NCBI GenBank assembly: GCA_018669475.1
Contig: JABHCC010000061.1
Coordinates: 228,047 to 292,046 of the forward strand
Source of the DNA: Bacteroidota bacterium
GTDB lineage: Bacteria; Bacteroidota; Bacteroidia; Bacteroidales; UBA12481
Direction: 5' to 3'
Length of the DNA: 64,000 bases
Shown: piece after piece, positions 54,094 to 63,568 of the stretch
Position numbering within the stretch: position 1 is the first letter of the stretch
Layout of the letters: every line of letters starts with the position of its first letter
Position numbers and translations under genes: made by a program
Notes under the pieces: model-generated
What the model saw: the letters and a program-made list of their open reading frames with translations, nothing else
Databases searched by the model: none
What the model was told of the DNA's origin: nothing

Positions 54094-56094
54094 GTGAAAC
54101 TCAGCCCAAACCTATCCAAACATCCAAGAATAATCCTACTATTTATTCTGGGGCTCTTCCTTCCAGGAATGATATTGGGATTTTTTGCCTTCAGAGGATT
54201 ACAAAATGATCAGGCACTTGTGGAAAAGCAGAATCAACAAGAATTGAAATTGCTTGCTATAGATGTGTTTTCTAAATTGGATAAAAGGATTAAAAACATC
54301 ACAACAAATCTGATCGATAATCCTAAAGCTTACCATCCTATTATTCTGATTGCCTGGGAGAAGCAAAATGATGCCAATCCTACGATTATCCAGGGACAAA
54401 TGGCCAATTTTCCAGATGGCAGCTTACCTTACGAGATTCCAGACAGCAAGAACAAAGTGATAAATGAAGTTAACAAACTTGAATTCTCCAGGCATGACTA
54501 TCCATTGGCTATTAGTCGATATAAAGAAATTATAAATACAGATAATATTGCTGCTACGAAGATTCAGGCTCTGCTGGGATTAGGAAGGATTTATAAAAAG
54601 ACAAAGCAATTCGATCAGGCAATTGAAACCTATCAAACCCTTATAAGCAACCATCCGAATGAAATGCTGCTTGAGAGATTACCGGTAAAAGCCCTTGGTC
54701 TTCTCGAACTCATAAGATTATATCATCAGACAGGTGATAGTATTACCGGTAGTCAGATATCTGATGAGTTGTTCCGGTTCTTAATGTCCCCCTCCATCAA
54801 AGTGGAAAAAACTCCTTATGAATACCTGGTAAATGAATGGAAGAAATTCAAACTTGATATTCATGAGACAAAACTTAAATCTCTAGAAGATATTATTAAA
54901 CTAACAAACCACCTACACCAGATTAACGGGATGAGTACCGGATTGATGGCTGATAAAAGAGAGCTAAGGTTTATTGATTCTGATCTTTATCCAGGTCTGA
55001 TTGTTCATGGCACAGACTCTTCCCAATCCGAATTTGCCTGGGTCATGAGCGCTGATAGTATCATTAAGCAGGAGCTCCCGGCTATATTCAATCTTTTAGA
55101 TCCAGAGGGTGTTTTTTCATGGAATGTTATTAAAGAAGAAAATCCATCTTCAGCGATCAACTTCCCTGTTGGGTATCCCCCCTGGAGATTACAAATTGAC
55201 AAACAAGATCTTGCAACCTGGGAAAGATTGTTCAAAACCAGTCAGGGGGTTTTGCTTTTAGTTTTTGTATTTATTTTCCTGCTTATGATTGCCGGTTTGG
55301 TTTTCATGCTCTATACCCTTAATCAGCAGATGAGATTAAACAAAATGAAATCGCATTTCATTTCAAATGTCTCGCATGAGTTTAAAACTCCGCTTACATC
55401 TATTCGGCATATGACCGAGATCATGCATTTGAAAAGGATAGATTCTGAAGATCGAAAAGAAGAATATCTTCATTCTATGCTTGAGCAGTGCGACCATTTA
55501 GGGCATTTAATTGAGAATATTCTGGATTTCTCAAAAATGGAGGAAGATATTAAGAATTATCGTTTTGAAGCACATCAGATAAATGAGATATTGAGTGATT
55601 TAATTCCAGTTTTTAAAGGCCGTATTCCGGATGAATCTTTTGAGTTGAATCTTCGGATGGAGGATCGGCCTCCACATATGATGTTGGATAAGGATGCAAT
55701 TTTGCAAGTGTTTTATAATCTATTGGATAATGCTTACAAATACTCTGAGGGGGGCAGTAAGATTGACTTAAGCCTTTCTCTTGTAGACCAAAAACAGCAG
55801 ACCATAGACCGAATTCAGGCTGAAGGTTTAAGACTTAGGAATGAAGGAAAATCAATATCAATTTCAGTTAGAGATTATGGAATGGGGATTTCTGAAAAAG
55901 ATTTGGGGAGAATATTTGAGCGATTTTACCGTGGGGATAAGTTACGCATTGAAGGAATCAAGGGGAGTGGAATTGGCTTAACTATTGTAAAAAGGATCGT
56001 GGAAGCACATGGGGGGCAGATTACTGTAGAGAGCGAGATTGACAAAGGCACTACTTTTACTGTGATATTACCAATTAATTCCAATGAATCATGA
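54094..56094 (+). CDS. Membrane sensor histidine kinase with TPR-like sensor region
   Basis: Two-component kinase. A first helix (RIILLFILGLFLPGMILGFFAF, about 12-33) and a second (about 388-412) border a large extracytoplasmic region; residues about 130-230 contain helical TPR-like repeats (YPLAISRYKEII, FDQAIETYQTLISNHP). The cytoplasmic part has the H box SHEFKTPLTSI with His428, N box FYNLLDNAYKYSEGG, G1 RDYGMGIS and G2 GSGIGLTIVKRIVEAHGG. GTG is the start; length 666. Its stop overlaps the response regulator (ATGA). A paralog at 60877 has the same architecture. The signal sensed is unknown. Confidence 0.92.
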   Translation: MKLSPNLSKHPRIILLFILGLFLPGMILGFFAFRGLQNDQALVEKQNQQELKLLAIDVFSKLDKRIKNITTNLIDNPKAYHPIILIAWEKQNDANPTIIQGQMANFPDGSLPYEIPDSKNKVINEVNKLEFSRHDYPLAISRYKEIINTDNIAATKIQALLGLGRIYKKTKQFDQAIETYQTLISNHPNEMLLERLPVKALGLLELIRLYHQTGDSITGSQISDELFRFLMSPSIKVEKTPYEYLVNEWKKFKLDIHETKLKSLEDIIKLTNHLHQINGMSTGLMADKRELRFIDSDLYPGLIVHGTDSSQSEFAWVMSADSIIKQELPAIFNLLDPEGVFSWNVIKEENPSSAINFPVGYPPWRLQIDKQDLATWERLFKTSQGVLLLVFVFIFLLMIAGLVFMLYTLNQQMRLNKMKSHFISNVSHEFKTPLTSIRHMTEIMHLKRIDSEDRKEEYLHSMLEQCDHLGHLIENILDFSKMEEDIKNYRFEAHQINEILSDLIPVFKGRIPDESFELNLRMEDRPPHMMLDKDAILQVFYNLLDNAYKYSEGGSKIDLSLSLVDQKQQTIDRIQAEGLRLRNEGKSISISVRDYGMGISEKDLGRIFERFYRGDKLRIEGIKGSGIGLTIVKRIVEAHGGQITVESEIDKGTTFTVILPINSNES

Positions 56095-56777
56095 GCAAAA
56101 TTCTGATCATCGAAGACGACAAGGCCATTAGGATGGGATTGGATGATGATCTCAAAGCTGATGGCTATGAAGTTGATTTTGCTTTCGACGGGCCAATGGG
56201 ATTGGAGAAGGGTCAAAAACCAGGATATGGACTGATCCTACTCGACCTCATGCTGCCTGGGATGGATGGACTGGATGTGTGCAAGGAGCTAAGAAGGAAA
56301 AACATCTCTACCCCAATCATCATGTTAACTGCTAAATCTCAGGACCTTGACAAAGTGATTGGTCTGGAATTAGGGGCTGATGATTATATTACAAAACCCT
56401 TTCATTCTCATGAGCTCAGGGCCAGGATCAAGGCTGTTTTAAGAAGAAGTTCTGGCAATAATGTTCCGTTCAATCCTGTCATCAATGCAGGGCCATATGA
56501 ACTGGATATTTCAAAATACAAGTTCAAAAAAGACGGAAAAACCATAGACCTAACCAGCATAGAATTTGAGTTATTGAAGCTTCTCATAACTCATCCGGGA
56601 GAAGTAATCAAACGAGAGCGGATTCTTAACGAAATATGGGGAGATGATGTTTACGTCACTCAAAGAACAGTAGATGCCCACATTGCCAAACTTCGTCGGA
56701 AGATGGGCGATAAGGAAGAACAAAACTGGATCAAATGCATGAGAGGGGTTGGGTATAAATTTGTAGAAATCTCATGA
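56091..56777 (+). CDS. OmpR-family response regulator
   Basis: Receiver domain (about 3-118) with acidic pocket EDD and phosphoacceptor Asp52 in LILLDLMLPGMDG, conserved Lys in DYITKPFHS. DNA-binding winged helix (about 130-226): IEFELLKLLITHPGEVIKRERILNEIWGDDVYVTQRTVDAHIAKLRRKMG, then GVGYKF. Length 228. ATGA overlap with the upstream kinase shows translational coupling. OmpR regulators bind direct repeats about one helical turn apart, which fits the TTCACAA arrays in front of its own operon and neighbours, so it is the likely activator of that regulon. Confidence 0.95.
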   Translation: MSKILIIEDDKAIRMGLDDDLKADGYEVDFAFDGPMGLEKGQKPGYGLILLDLMLPGMDGLDVCKELRRKNISTPIIMLTAKSQDLDKVIGLELGADDYITKPFHSHELRARIKAVLRRSSGNNVPFNPVINAGPYELDISKYKFKKDGKTIDLTSIEFELLKLLITHPGEVIKRERILNEIWGDDVYVTQRTVDAHIAKLRRKMGDKEEQNWIKCMRGVGYKFVEIS

Positions 56778-56843
56778 TTCACAAAACATTCACAAATCAT
56801 CACTTTTGGTTCAAACTAATGCCCGTTTGGGTTCATAACTTTG
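56778..56843 (+). promoter_or_regulatory. Operator-promoter 3 of the TTCACAA regulon
   Basis: Half-sites TTCACAA (56778), TTCACAA (56789) and TTCAAAC (56810), steps 11 and 21 bp, followed by a perfect -7 box TAACTTTG at 56836, again 26 bp after the third. Drives the exported TPR-FISUMP-PQQ protein at 56860. Confidence 0.72.
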
Positions 56844-56859
56844 GTTTAAAATCCAAGCC

Positions 56860-59073
56860 ATGAAGAACCTAATCATTCTTATCAGCATTTTCTCTCTAAT
56901 ACCTCTCTACGGAATATCTCAGGAAGAAAGCGCCAAAACAAAATTCTACAAAGGTATAGTTGCTGAAGAGATTGACGGTGACTTAAGCAAGGCAATATCC
57001 ATTTATCAGGATATTCTTAAAACCTATAAGAATGATCGTCAAATAGCTGCGAAATGCCTGTATCATATTGGTCTTTGCAATGACAAGATGGAAACTGGCA
57101 AAGCCATGGACTACTATGTCGACTTGCTCGAAAAGTTTCCTGATCAGGGCGATATGGCCAGCCTGGCACGAAATCAGATTTCCAAGCTTGAAGATGCTAA
57201 TACTTTTGTTGACCCACGGGATGGACATAAATATAAATGGGTGAAAATTGGCAACCAGATCTGGATGGCAGAAAATTTGGCTTATATGCCGCATGTGAAT
57301 CCGCTGAAGAAACAGGAATATGGGATATGGGTTTACGACTATGATGGTCATGATGTTGCCGAAGCTAAGTCCACAGAGAATTATCAGATGTATGGCTGTT
57401 TGTATGATTGGCCAACCGCTATGGGATTGGAGCCGAAATATCTTGAAGAAGTATGGGGAGGTGATACAGTAAATCATCAAGGCATTTGTCCTACAGATTG
57501 GCATGTTGCAACAGATGGAGAATGGAAGGAGTTGGAAATGGCCCTGGGGATGCCAGATTCAGCTGCTCATGATGAAGGTTTTAATCGAGCTGGGACATTT
57601 TCTTTCGGTGGATTGTTATATGAATATCCTCCTGTTGGTAGATTTCTAAGGTCCACTGAAGGTTGGAACAGTGGAGCAGATGGAAATAATCAAAGTGGTT
57701 TTAATGCTTTGCCAGCAGGAGCAAGATATCCTCCTGGTTACGGCAATAAAAGTAAATTTTCATCAATTGGTGAACTAGCTAATTTTTGGACTGCCTCAGA
57801 GTCGTCCTACAAGTCCAGAAATATGGGAGACTATGAATTTATTTGGACGAGATATTTATTTAAACGAAATAAAGACGATATTGATCGGAGTACGTATGAT
57901 GACAGAGGAACAGGTAGTTCTATAAGATGTATTAAGAATTATAACGGTGAATATTCCTTGAAGAATATACAAATAAGGAAAGCCAGTGAATTTATTAAAC
58001 CTTTACCGGAAAAATCTATACTAGAAAGTTATCCAAGCCCAGAGATAATATGGGAGATCAAATCACACCAGACATCAATATTTGCTAGAATCTATCACAA
58101 TCAGGTAATCAGTAATTCTGATAGTTCTTTCTGTTCAATAGATATTAATACTGGCGAAAAATTATGGGAAAAGAGTACAGAAAAAAGACCATCAGAATTC
58201 CGAATTAGTGGATCAAGTCTTTTATACCTATCTAGTGGTAAACTTATTTGCCGGAATATTGAAACTTGGCAAAAGATATGGGAATACAAAGCTAAAGAAG
58301 ATGGAAAGGGTATAACGATTTTTGAAGATTTTGTAGTTCTTCAAGCAGGAGGTAGATTCTCAAGAAACCCATCAAAAACAAACTCTATTCACTGTTTGAA
58401 TGTAACTACTGGAAATTTAATATGGGAACAGCCTATCGATTATAATTTTGGTTCTCGTGCTGCTATATCTGATAATACTATTGTTTTTGGAACACACAGT
58501 ATTGGTCAGTCCTCAGAACAGGACTACTGTATTGCACTAGATCTAATAACCGGTGACGAGAAATGGAAGTATGAGGTAGGTGATGCAATTCTATCAGACC
58601 CGGTTATTAATAATATGGTTGTTGTGTTCGGATGTACAGACGATTATGTCTATGCTCTTAGATTAGATAATGGCTCCAAAATTTGGAGATATTTTGCTGA
58701 CAATCGGATTTATGCAGATCCAACAATTTATAAGAATACAGTGTTTATTGGCGACTTAGGAGATATGTGGGATGAATTCTCCCAAGCAAGTAGTTTTCAT
58801 GCAATTGATTTAACGACAGGCAAACAAAAATGGATTGCTAGTCAGGTTTGTTTGCTAGAAAATGATGGTATTTTTAATGAAGGTTCAACTATTTACAACA
58901 ATACAATAGTAGTAGGAGGAAACAAAGGGACCAATTTTGCATTTGATATTGAATCAGGTAATCTTGAATGGAAGTTCAATGGTGGGGCAGGGATTCCATG
59001 GTCAGTAGTTTCAAATGGAATTCTTGTAATCCGCACTCGAAGTGGCATTTACGGAATAAAACCTCCTTTGTAA
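56860..59073 (+). CDS. Exported TPR, FISUMP and PQQ-propeller protein
   Basis: Residues 1-20 are a signal peptide (ending YGISQ). About 25-115: helical TPR-like repeats (AISIYQDILKTYKND, CLYHIGLCNDKMETGKAMDYYVDLLEKFPDQ). About 117-365: FISUMP domain (VDPRDGHKYKWVKIGNQIWMAENLAYM, GICPTDWHVATDGEWKELE, GSSIRCIKNY). About 395-737: PQQ-like beta-propeller repeats (INTGEKLWEKST, LITGDEKWKYEVG, LTTGKQKWIASQ). Length 737. It has its own operator-promoter of the same type as the neighbouring kinases, so it is a likely output of the two-component system. The combination of a polyamine/glycan-type FISUMP with a propeller is striking; function unknown. Confidence 0.83.
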   Translation: MKNLIILISIFSLIPLYGISQEESAKTKFYKGIVAEEIDGDLSKAISIYQDILKTYKNDRQIAAKCLYHIGLCNDKMETGKAMDYYVDLLEKFPDQGDMASLARNQISKLEDANTFVDPRDGHKYKWVKIGNQIWMAENLAYMPHVNPLKKQEYGIWVYDYDGHDVAEAKSTENYQMYGCLYDWPTAMGLEPKYLEEVWGGDTVNHQGICPTDWHVATDGEWKELEMALGMPDSAAHDEGFNRAGTFSFGGLLYEYPPVGRFLRSTEGWNSGADGNNQSGFNALPAGARYPPGYGNKSKFSSIGELANFWTASESSYKSRNMGDYEFIWTRYLFKRNKDDIDRSTYDDRGTGSSIRCIKNYNGEYSLKNIQIRKASEFIKPLPEKSILESYPSPEIIWEIKSHQTSIFARIYHNQVISNSDSSFCSIDINTGEKLWEKSTEKRPSEFRISGSSLLYLSSGKLICRNIETWQKIWEYKAKEDGKGITIFEDFVVLQAGGRFSRNPSKTNSIHCLNVTTGNLIWEQPIDYNFGSRAAISDNTIVFGTHSIGQSSEQDYCIALDLITGDEKWKYEVGDAILSDPVINNMVVVFGCTDDYVYALRLDNGSKIWRYFADNRIYADPTIYKNTVFIGDLGDMWDEFSQASSFHAIDLTTGKQKWIASQVCLLENDGIFNEGSTIYNNTIVVGGNKGTNFAFDIESGNLEWKFNGGAGIPWSVVSNGILVIRTRSGIYGIKPPL

Positions 59074-59164
59074 TAGAAGATTTTCGATGGCTGGCACTTT
59101 TTATACTTTGAGCTTCTTTGTTTTAAAAAAAACATTATCAATAAGCTCGAGCAGGTATAGCTAC

Positions 59165-59473
59165 CTACCATTCAACATTCAACCGAAGGCTACCTCCAAA
59201 TCCCTCTCTGACAATTCTCATAAGTGTGGAAAGTCTAATATCAGATGCATCATTTTCAATTCTTGATATGTAAGTCTTTGTAGTCCCGCACTTTTGTGCA
59301 AGTTGGTCTTGGGTAAGTCCTTGTTCTTTTCTCAGCTCTTGAATCATTACACCAAGTTTGAAAGCTTCAAACCCTTCCTCAAACTTTTCTCGCTCAGCAT
59401 TTCCTCTCTTACCGTATTGCTTATCAAGATGGTCGCCAAATGATGTCAGATTGTTATTTGACGTCAGTTTCAT
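59165..59473 (-). CDS. XRE-family helix-turn-helix regulator (antitoxin-like)
   Basis: Small DNA-binding protein of 102 residues. The HTH is ELRKEQGLTQDQLAQKCGTTKTYISRIENDASDIRLSTLMRIV (about 45-90), the layout of HigA-type antitoxins. Upstream of it on the minus strand one would expect a toxin gene (HigB or RelE), but the 160 bp there hold no credible frame; the upstream neighbour is the YhcG nuclease gene. So it could be an orphan antitoxin or a regulator of YhcG. The pair seems inserted between two copies of the signalling module. Confidence 0.8.
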   Translation of the reverse strand: MKLTSNNNLTSFGDHLDKQYGKRGNAEREKFEEGFEAFKLGVMIQELRKEQGLTQDQLAQKCGTTKTYISRIENDASDIRLSTLMRIVREGFGGSLRLNVEW

Positions 59474-59539
59474 TAAAATCCAGGTTAGCTAATTGGTAAC
59501 ACCATCCAAATAATAAGAGATTTGGTAAACCTCTTACGG

Positions 59540-59605
59540 ATCCACCCTCCGGCTCTCCCAGATTAAGTCCGGGACAGGCTCTCCTTAGGCGAGGAGGGGT
59601 TGAGG
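59540..59605. repeat. GC-rich inverted-repeat segment (REP-like)
   Basis: Intergenic segment with GC-rich, mutually complementary stretches (CCACCCTCC against GGAGGGG) and GGCTCTCC repeated twice (59549-59585 region). Looks like a dispersed palindromic repeat rather than a coding remnant. Copy number elsewhere cannot be checked here. Confidence 0.3.
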
Positions 59606-59635
59606 AATATCCGTTCCGTGCAGGAATCCACACTC

Positions 59636-60652
59636 CTACCCCATCAACCGCCCAAGCCCTTTCTCAATCTTCTCAACAGATGGTAAAACATCCATATAGT
59701 ACTCCGGCAACTCAGGCCCCGTACTATAACTTGCAATACCGATGGAATTATCAATCTTTTTCAATGAATACTCTACTACCAGGCGATTCTTTGTTTTACA
59801 AATAATGATACCAATAGCTTCATTTTCATTGGCCTTGCGGTATTTATCGTTTAAAACATCCAGGTAGAACTCCATTTTCCCTTTGTACTCAGGCTTAAAT
59901 TTTCCGGTTTTCAATTCTACAACAATTAAGCACTGTAAATCACGATTATACAAAAGCAAATCGATGAAAAACTCTTCTCCTCCAACCTCAATACGAAACT
60001 GATTTCCCACAAATGTAAAATCACCACCCAGCTCCAACAGAAATTCCCTGATGTTTCGGATTAATGATGCTTCCAGTTCCCTTTCACTGTGTTTTTCCGA
60101 AAGTTCTAGAAAATCGAAAGTGTAATGATCCTTGATTGCAAGGTTTTTTTGAGGAGGGGAATCTTCCGTTGATTCCAGATCATAGTTAGTCTGATTCAGG
60201 AGATACTTTTCGTAGGTTTTATTTACGATCTGGTGTTCCAATACCCTCTTGGACCAGCCAAACTTGTCAACTGTAATCACATAAAAATGTCGTTCAGATT
60301 TAGATTGAGACTTTGATAGAATTATGATGTTATGAGTGAAGCTAATTTTGGCAGCCACTGGCTGCCAATTTGCATCTCCTTTATATTCAGAATAAAACAA
60401 CACCATTGAGCGCAAATTTCTTGCGGAAAAACCATGACCTTCTGGAAATTCTCTCTGTAAATCCGAAGCAATATTACTTATTACTGCCTTCCCCCACCCC
60501 AACTCATTCTGCTTCTCGGAAATCATCCGCCCAATATCCCAGTACAACCCAACAAGCTCCTTATTCACTGCCTTCAATGCAGCATACTGAGCATTTCGAA
60601 TATGATCTTTTACCGATCCAATAAAATCCAAATATTCTTTTTTTGCATCCAT
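59636..60652 (-). CDS. yhcG: YhcG-family PDDEXK nuclease (DUF1016)
   Basis: Full-length DUF1016 protein of 338 residues. N-terminal DUF1016_N helical domain (about 5-150): LVGLYWDIGRMISEKQNELGWGKAVISNIASDLQREFPE, ARNLRSMVLFY. C-terminal PDDEXK nuclease (about 190-338): EFFIDLLLYNRDLQCLIVVELKTGKF with Asp and Glu-x-Lys catalytic residues, then YRKANENEAIGIIICKTKN. The family is mobile and found at accessory spots; roles in DNA restriction or plasmid defence are suspected. It sits directly upstream of an XRE regulator on the same strand. Confidence 0.9.
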   Translation of the reverse strand: MDAKKEYLDFIGSVKDHIRNAQYAALKAVNKELVGLYWDIGRMISEKQNELGWGKAVISNIASDLQREFPEGHGFSARNLRSMVLFYSEYKGDANWQPVAAKISFTHNIIILSKSQSKSERHFYVITVDKFGWSKRVLEHQIVNKTYEKYLLNQTNYDLESTEDSPPQKNLAIKDHYTFDFLELSEKHSERELEASLIRNIREFLLELGGDFTFVGNQFRIEVGGEEFFIDLLLYNRDLQCLIVVELKTGKFKPEYKGKMEFYLDVLNDKYRKANENEAIGIIICKTKNRLVVEYSLKKIDNSIGIASYSTGPELPEYYMDVLPSVEKIEKGLGRLMG

Positions 60653-60738
60653 TCTATTTCGTTTTACCTATATAGATGCATCCATTTGGTCATAATGGAA
60701 AAACTTCAGGCTTTTTTTATGTGCCTTGTTCCCTTAAC

Positions 60739-60763
60739 CTGTCAGGTTTTCGGGACCTGACAG
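60739..60763. repeat. Palindromic repeat (REP-like) upstream of kinase 2
   Basis: Perfect 9-bp inverted repeat CTGTCAGGT/ACCTGACAG around a 7-nt loop. This sequence type is familiar as a dispersed palindrome in Bacteroidota genomes, from memory. It ends 9 bp before the first half-site of operator 4. Confidence 0.4.
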
Positions 60764-60771
60764 ATTTACTC

Positions 60772-60837
60772 TTCACAAACTCTTGACACAACCATATCAA
60801 TCCTTGACAACATACCCAGGCAAAAACACCATTTTTA
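60772..60837 (+). promoter_or_regulatory. Operator-promoter 4 of the TTCACAA regulon
   Basis: Half-sites TTCACAA (60772), TTGACAC (60783) and TTGACAA (60804), steps 11 and 21 bp, then CATTTTTA at 60830, 26 bp after the third. It precedes kinase 2. The -7 position overlaps an ATG at 60838, arguing that the real start is the ATG at 60877. Confidence 0.68.
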
Positions 60838-60876
60838 ATGGGTAATCGGTATATTGGTAGTATTAAACCTGGCCTG

Positions 60877-62901
60877 ATGGGATCGCGCAGAAAACGAATT
60901 CTTCTTATTTACTCGCTTGTAATGCTGATTCCTGGTATCATCTTGGGATATTTGGCTTATCGAGGCATATTAAATGATCAGGCTCTTCGTGAAAAGCAGG
61001 CCCGAATGCAATTGGAATCAATCAGTTCTGACTTCTTCGATGTGCTGAACTCAAACCTGGATCAATTAGTTCAGAGAGAAAAATTTAACCCAACAGACCA
61101 AAGTGATTATGTTCTTCTAAGATTTGAGTACTCTCCAGACACAGATAATACAATTCTGGATCACAATCTCCTATATTTACCTAATGGATTTGTAGCTTCT
61201 TCAACTATTCCAGAAGAAGAATTAAGTTGGCAAAAAGCATGGGAATTGGAGTTTGTAATTAAGAATTTTGGCCAGGCATATATCATTTACAAAGAAATTA
61301 ACGATAGAACTGAGGATGAAACCGAAACCCTAAAGGCCGAAGTGGCTATGGCCCGGGTTCTGAATAAGCAGAATTTAACTCTGGAAGCTGTATCAAGCTA
61401 TGAAAATATCAGCCAAAAATATCCGAATCAAAACCTAATCTCTTTGCCGGCAAGAACACTTGCTCTTAATGAGATATATAAGATTCAAACATCTCAGGGT
61501 GACACAATAAATAGGTCAAAGACAAGAATCAAGTTGTTGAATAGTCTTTTGGAACCATCTTCTAATTATGAGAAATCCGTCTATTCTTTCTTCGCCAATC
61601 AGGTATTGGGTTCGGATTCCTTATCTAATGAACTAATCTCACAACAATTAAAAACAGATCAAGCCATCCAGATATTCAACGAGGCGGAGCTGCTTTTCAA
61701 TAGCGCAATAACCAATCCGTACAAAAGGTACTATTATCAAAAAAAAGAAACACTCGGATTCATCAGCTTTGCCTATCCTGATGGAATAAAAACAGGATTG
61801 GTCATTGATCTCATCCCTTATATCCAAAAGAATAGAAAGGAGTTATTTAGCGTTTTAAATGAAACTGAAAAAATTGTATGGAAAATTGAGGGTAGCCCAG
61901 CTTGGTCAGATAATTCAAATGATCAAGCCGATTGGATCTCATTTCCTTTGCCAGATCAACTCCCCAAAGGAAAGCTAAAAATATCTGTAGTAAAAACATC
62001 CTGGATTTCAAGTATTCTCACTCCTGGAAATGGTGTATTCCTGTTTATTTTCATCTTTATTATTTTGATTATGTTTTTTGGATTGGGCTTCACCATTCAC
62101 ATCCTAAATCAGGAACTGAAACTAAATCGATTGAAATCTGAGTTTATCTCCAATGTATCTCATGAATTAAAGAGTCCGCTTACATCTATAAGGCAAATGA
62201 CCGAAATGCTAAGCGACCAGCGAATTGAAACTGAGGATCAGAGAAATGACTATTATGGAATTATGCTTGACCAAAGCGAGCATCTAAGTCATCTGATTGA
62301 TAATATTCTGGATTTCTCCCGGATGGAAGAAGACCGGAAATACTATCGCTTTGAGGAAATTGACCTTGTGCCTCTCATAGACAAGTTGGTAGAAAATTTT
62401 CGCAAACAACTTATTGAAAGGGGATTTGTGCTTGAATACAAATCTAAAGTGCCATGTGCAATAATTAACGCCGATAAAGATTCGATAATTCAGATTATAT
62501 ACAATTTATTAGACAATGCTGTAAAATATTCAGAACCCTCGCAAACAAAAATAATATCCTTGTCACTTAAAGTCTTAAGTCTTAAGCCTAATTTAGGTCT
62601 TGGATCTTCGGTCTTAGGTCATGACAATGTTGATCAGGAGATCTGCCTGACAATACAAGACAAAGGGATGGGAATATCCAAAAAAGACAAGGGGAGAATT
62701 TTTGATCGCTTCTATCGAAGTGGGGAGAGTCAAAAATTGGCGATTAAAGGAAGTGGAATTGGATTGACTTTGGTAAAACGGATTGTGGAGGCACATCAGG
62801 GTAGGATTGAGGTGGAAAGTATGCTTGGTGAAGGAAGTGCTTTTTATGTTTTTATACCGATCTTAAAGGATGATGCAAATGAAAAAGATACTACTGGTTG
62901 A
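60877..62901 (+). CDS. Membrane sensor histidine kinase 2 (paralog)
   Basis: Same architecture as the kinase at 54094: N-terminal helix (RILLIYSLVMLIPGIILGYLAY), an extracytoplasmic domain with TPR-like helices, second helix (FIFIFIILIMFFGLGFTIHIL), then H box SHELKSPLTSI, N box YNLLDNAVKYSEP, G1 QDKGMGIS and G2 GSGIGLTLVKRIVEAHQG. Starting at ATG 60877 puts the phospho-acceptor at His429, next to His428 of the first kinase. An earlier ATG (60838) lies where transcription would begin, so 60877 is preferred; 674 residues. Its stop overlaps the response regulator gene. Confidence 0.9.
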   Translation: MGSRRKRILLIYSLVMLIPGIILGYLAYRGILNDQALREKQARMQLESISSDFFDVLNSNLDQLVQREKFNPTDQSDYVLLRFEYSPDTDNTILDHNLLYLPNGFVASSTIPEEELSWQKAWELEFVIKNFGQAYIIYKEINDRTEDETETLKAEVAMARVLNKQNLTLEAVSSYENISQKYPNQNLISLPARTLALNEIYKIQTSQGDTINRSKTRIKLLNSLLEPSSNYEKSVYSFFANQVLGSDSLSNELISQQLKTDQAIQIFNEAELLFNSAITNPYKRYYYQKKETLGFISFAYPDGIKTGLVIDLIPYIQKNRKELFSVLNETEKIVWKIEGSPAWSDNSNDQADWISFPLPDQLPKGKLKISVVKTSWISSILTPGNGVFLFIFIFIILIMFFGLGFTIHILNQELKLNRLKSEFISNVSHELKSPLTSIRQMTEMLSDQRIETEDQRNDYYGIMLDQSEHLSHLIDNILDFSRMEEDRKYYRFEEIDLVPLIDKLVENFRKQLIERGFVLEYKSKVPCAIINADKDSIIQIIYNLLDNAVKYSEPSQTKIISLSLKVLSLKPNLGLGSSVLGHDNVDQEICLTIQDKGMGISKKDKGRIFDRFYRSGESQKLAIKGSGIGLTLVKRIVEAHQGRIEVESMLGEGSAFYVFIPILKDDANEKDTTG

Positions 62902-63565
62902 GGATGATCCGGCTATCCGGAGAGCTCTGCTTGATGATTTCAGGCATGAGGGTTATGATGTGGACTATGCTGGTAATGGAGAAGATGGATTAAAGATGGG
63001 GCAAAATCTTGATTATGATATCATTCTTTTAGATCTGATGCTCCCCGGGATTGACGGATTGGACATATGCAAGGAACTCAGACGCAAGGATATCGGAACG
63101 CCAATCATTATGGTTACTGCTAAAAGCCAGGATTGGGACAAAGTAATCGGATTAGAATTGGGAGCTGATGATTACGTAACCAAACCTTTTAGTCCATTTG
63201 AACTTCGAGCCCGTGTCAAAGCAGTACTACGTCGAACCAATAGTTCCGAAAAAAAGAAAGCTGATCATTCCCTGGAATCTGGACCATTTGCTTTGCATCC
63301 CCTAAAACATGAATGCACAATTAGTGGCAAGCCGATTACACTGACACATATAGAATTTAGCCTGATGCAGTTATTATTAACTCGTCCTGGAGAGGTTCTC
63401 AATCGGGATGAAATCCTCGATTATGTCTGGGGAAAAGATGTGATGGTCACCCGACGGACGGTGGATACACATATTGGTAATCTCAGAAGAAAAATCGGAG
63501 ATGATCCCGAGAATCCCAATTGGATATTCAGCGTCAGAAATATGGGCTACAAATGGATCGGTTGA
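62879..63565 (+). CDS. OmpR-family response regulator 2
   Basis: Paralog of the regulator at 56091. Receiver with Asp52 in IILLDLMLPGIDGLD, DDYVTKPFSPF Lys, winged helix IEFSLMQLLLTRPGEVLNRDEILDYVWGKDVMVTRRTVDTHIGNLRRKIG and VRNMGYKW. Start ATG 62879 (MKKILLVEDDPAIRR) is used; ATG 62870 is also open and gives three more residues. It overlaps the kinase by 23 bp. The shared operator geometry suggests that both regulators may bind the same sites. Confidence 0.93.
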   Translation: MKKILLVEDDPAIRRALLDDFRHEGYDVDYAGNGEDGLKMGQNLDYDIILLDLMLPGIDGLDICKELRRKDIGTPIIMVTAKSQDWDKVIGLELGADDYVTKPFSPFELRARVKAVLRRTNSSEKKKADHSLESGPFALHPLKHECTISGKPITLTHIEFSLMQLLLTRPGEVLNRDEILDYVWGKDVMVTRRTVDTHIGNLRRKIGDDPENPNWIFSVRNMGYKWIG

Positions 63566-63568
63566 AAC

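Noticed and set aside
59474..59635. Toxin gene upstream of the XRE regulator
   Set aside because: The 160 bp hold only short broken frames; no RelE/HigB-type motif was found.
60838..60876. Earlier start (ATG 60838) for kinase 2
   Set aside because: It coincides with the predicted -7 box end, so it would not be on the transcript. Starting at 60877 aligns the phospho-His position with that of the first kinase.
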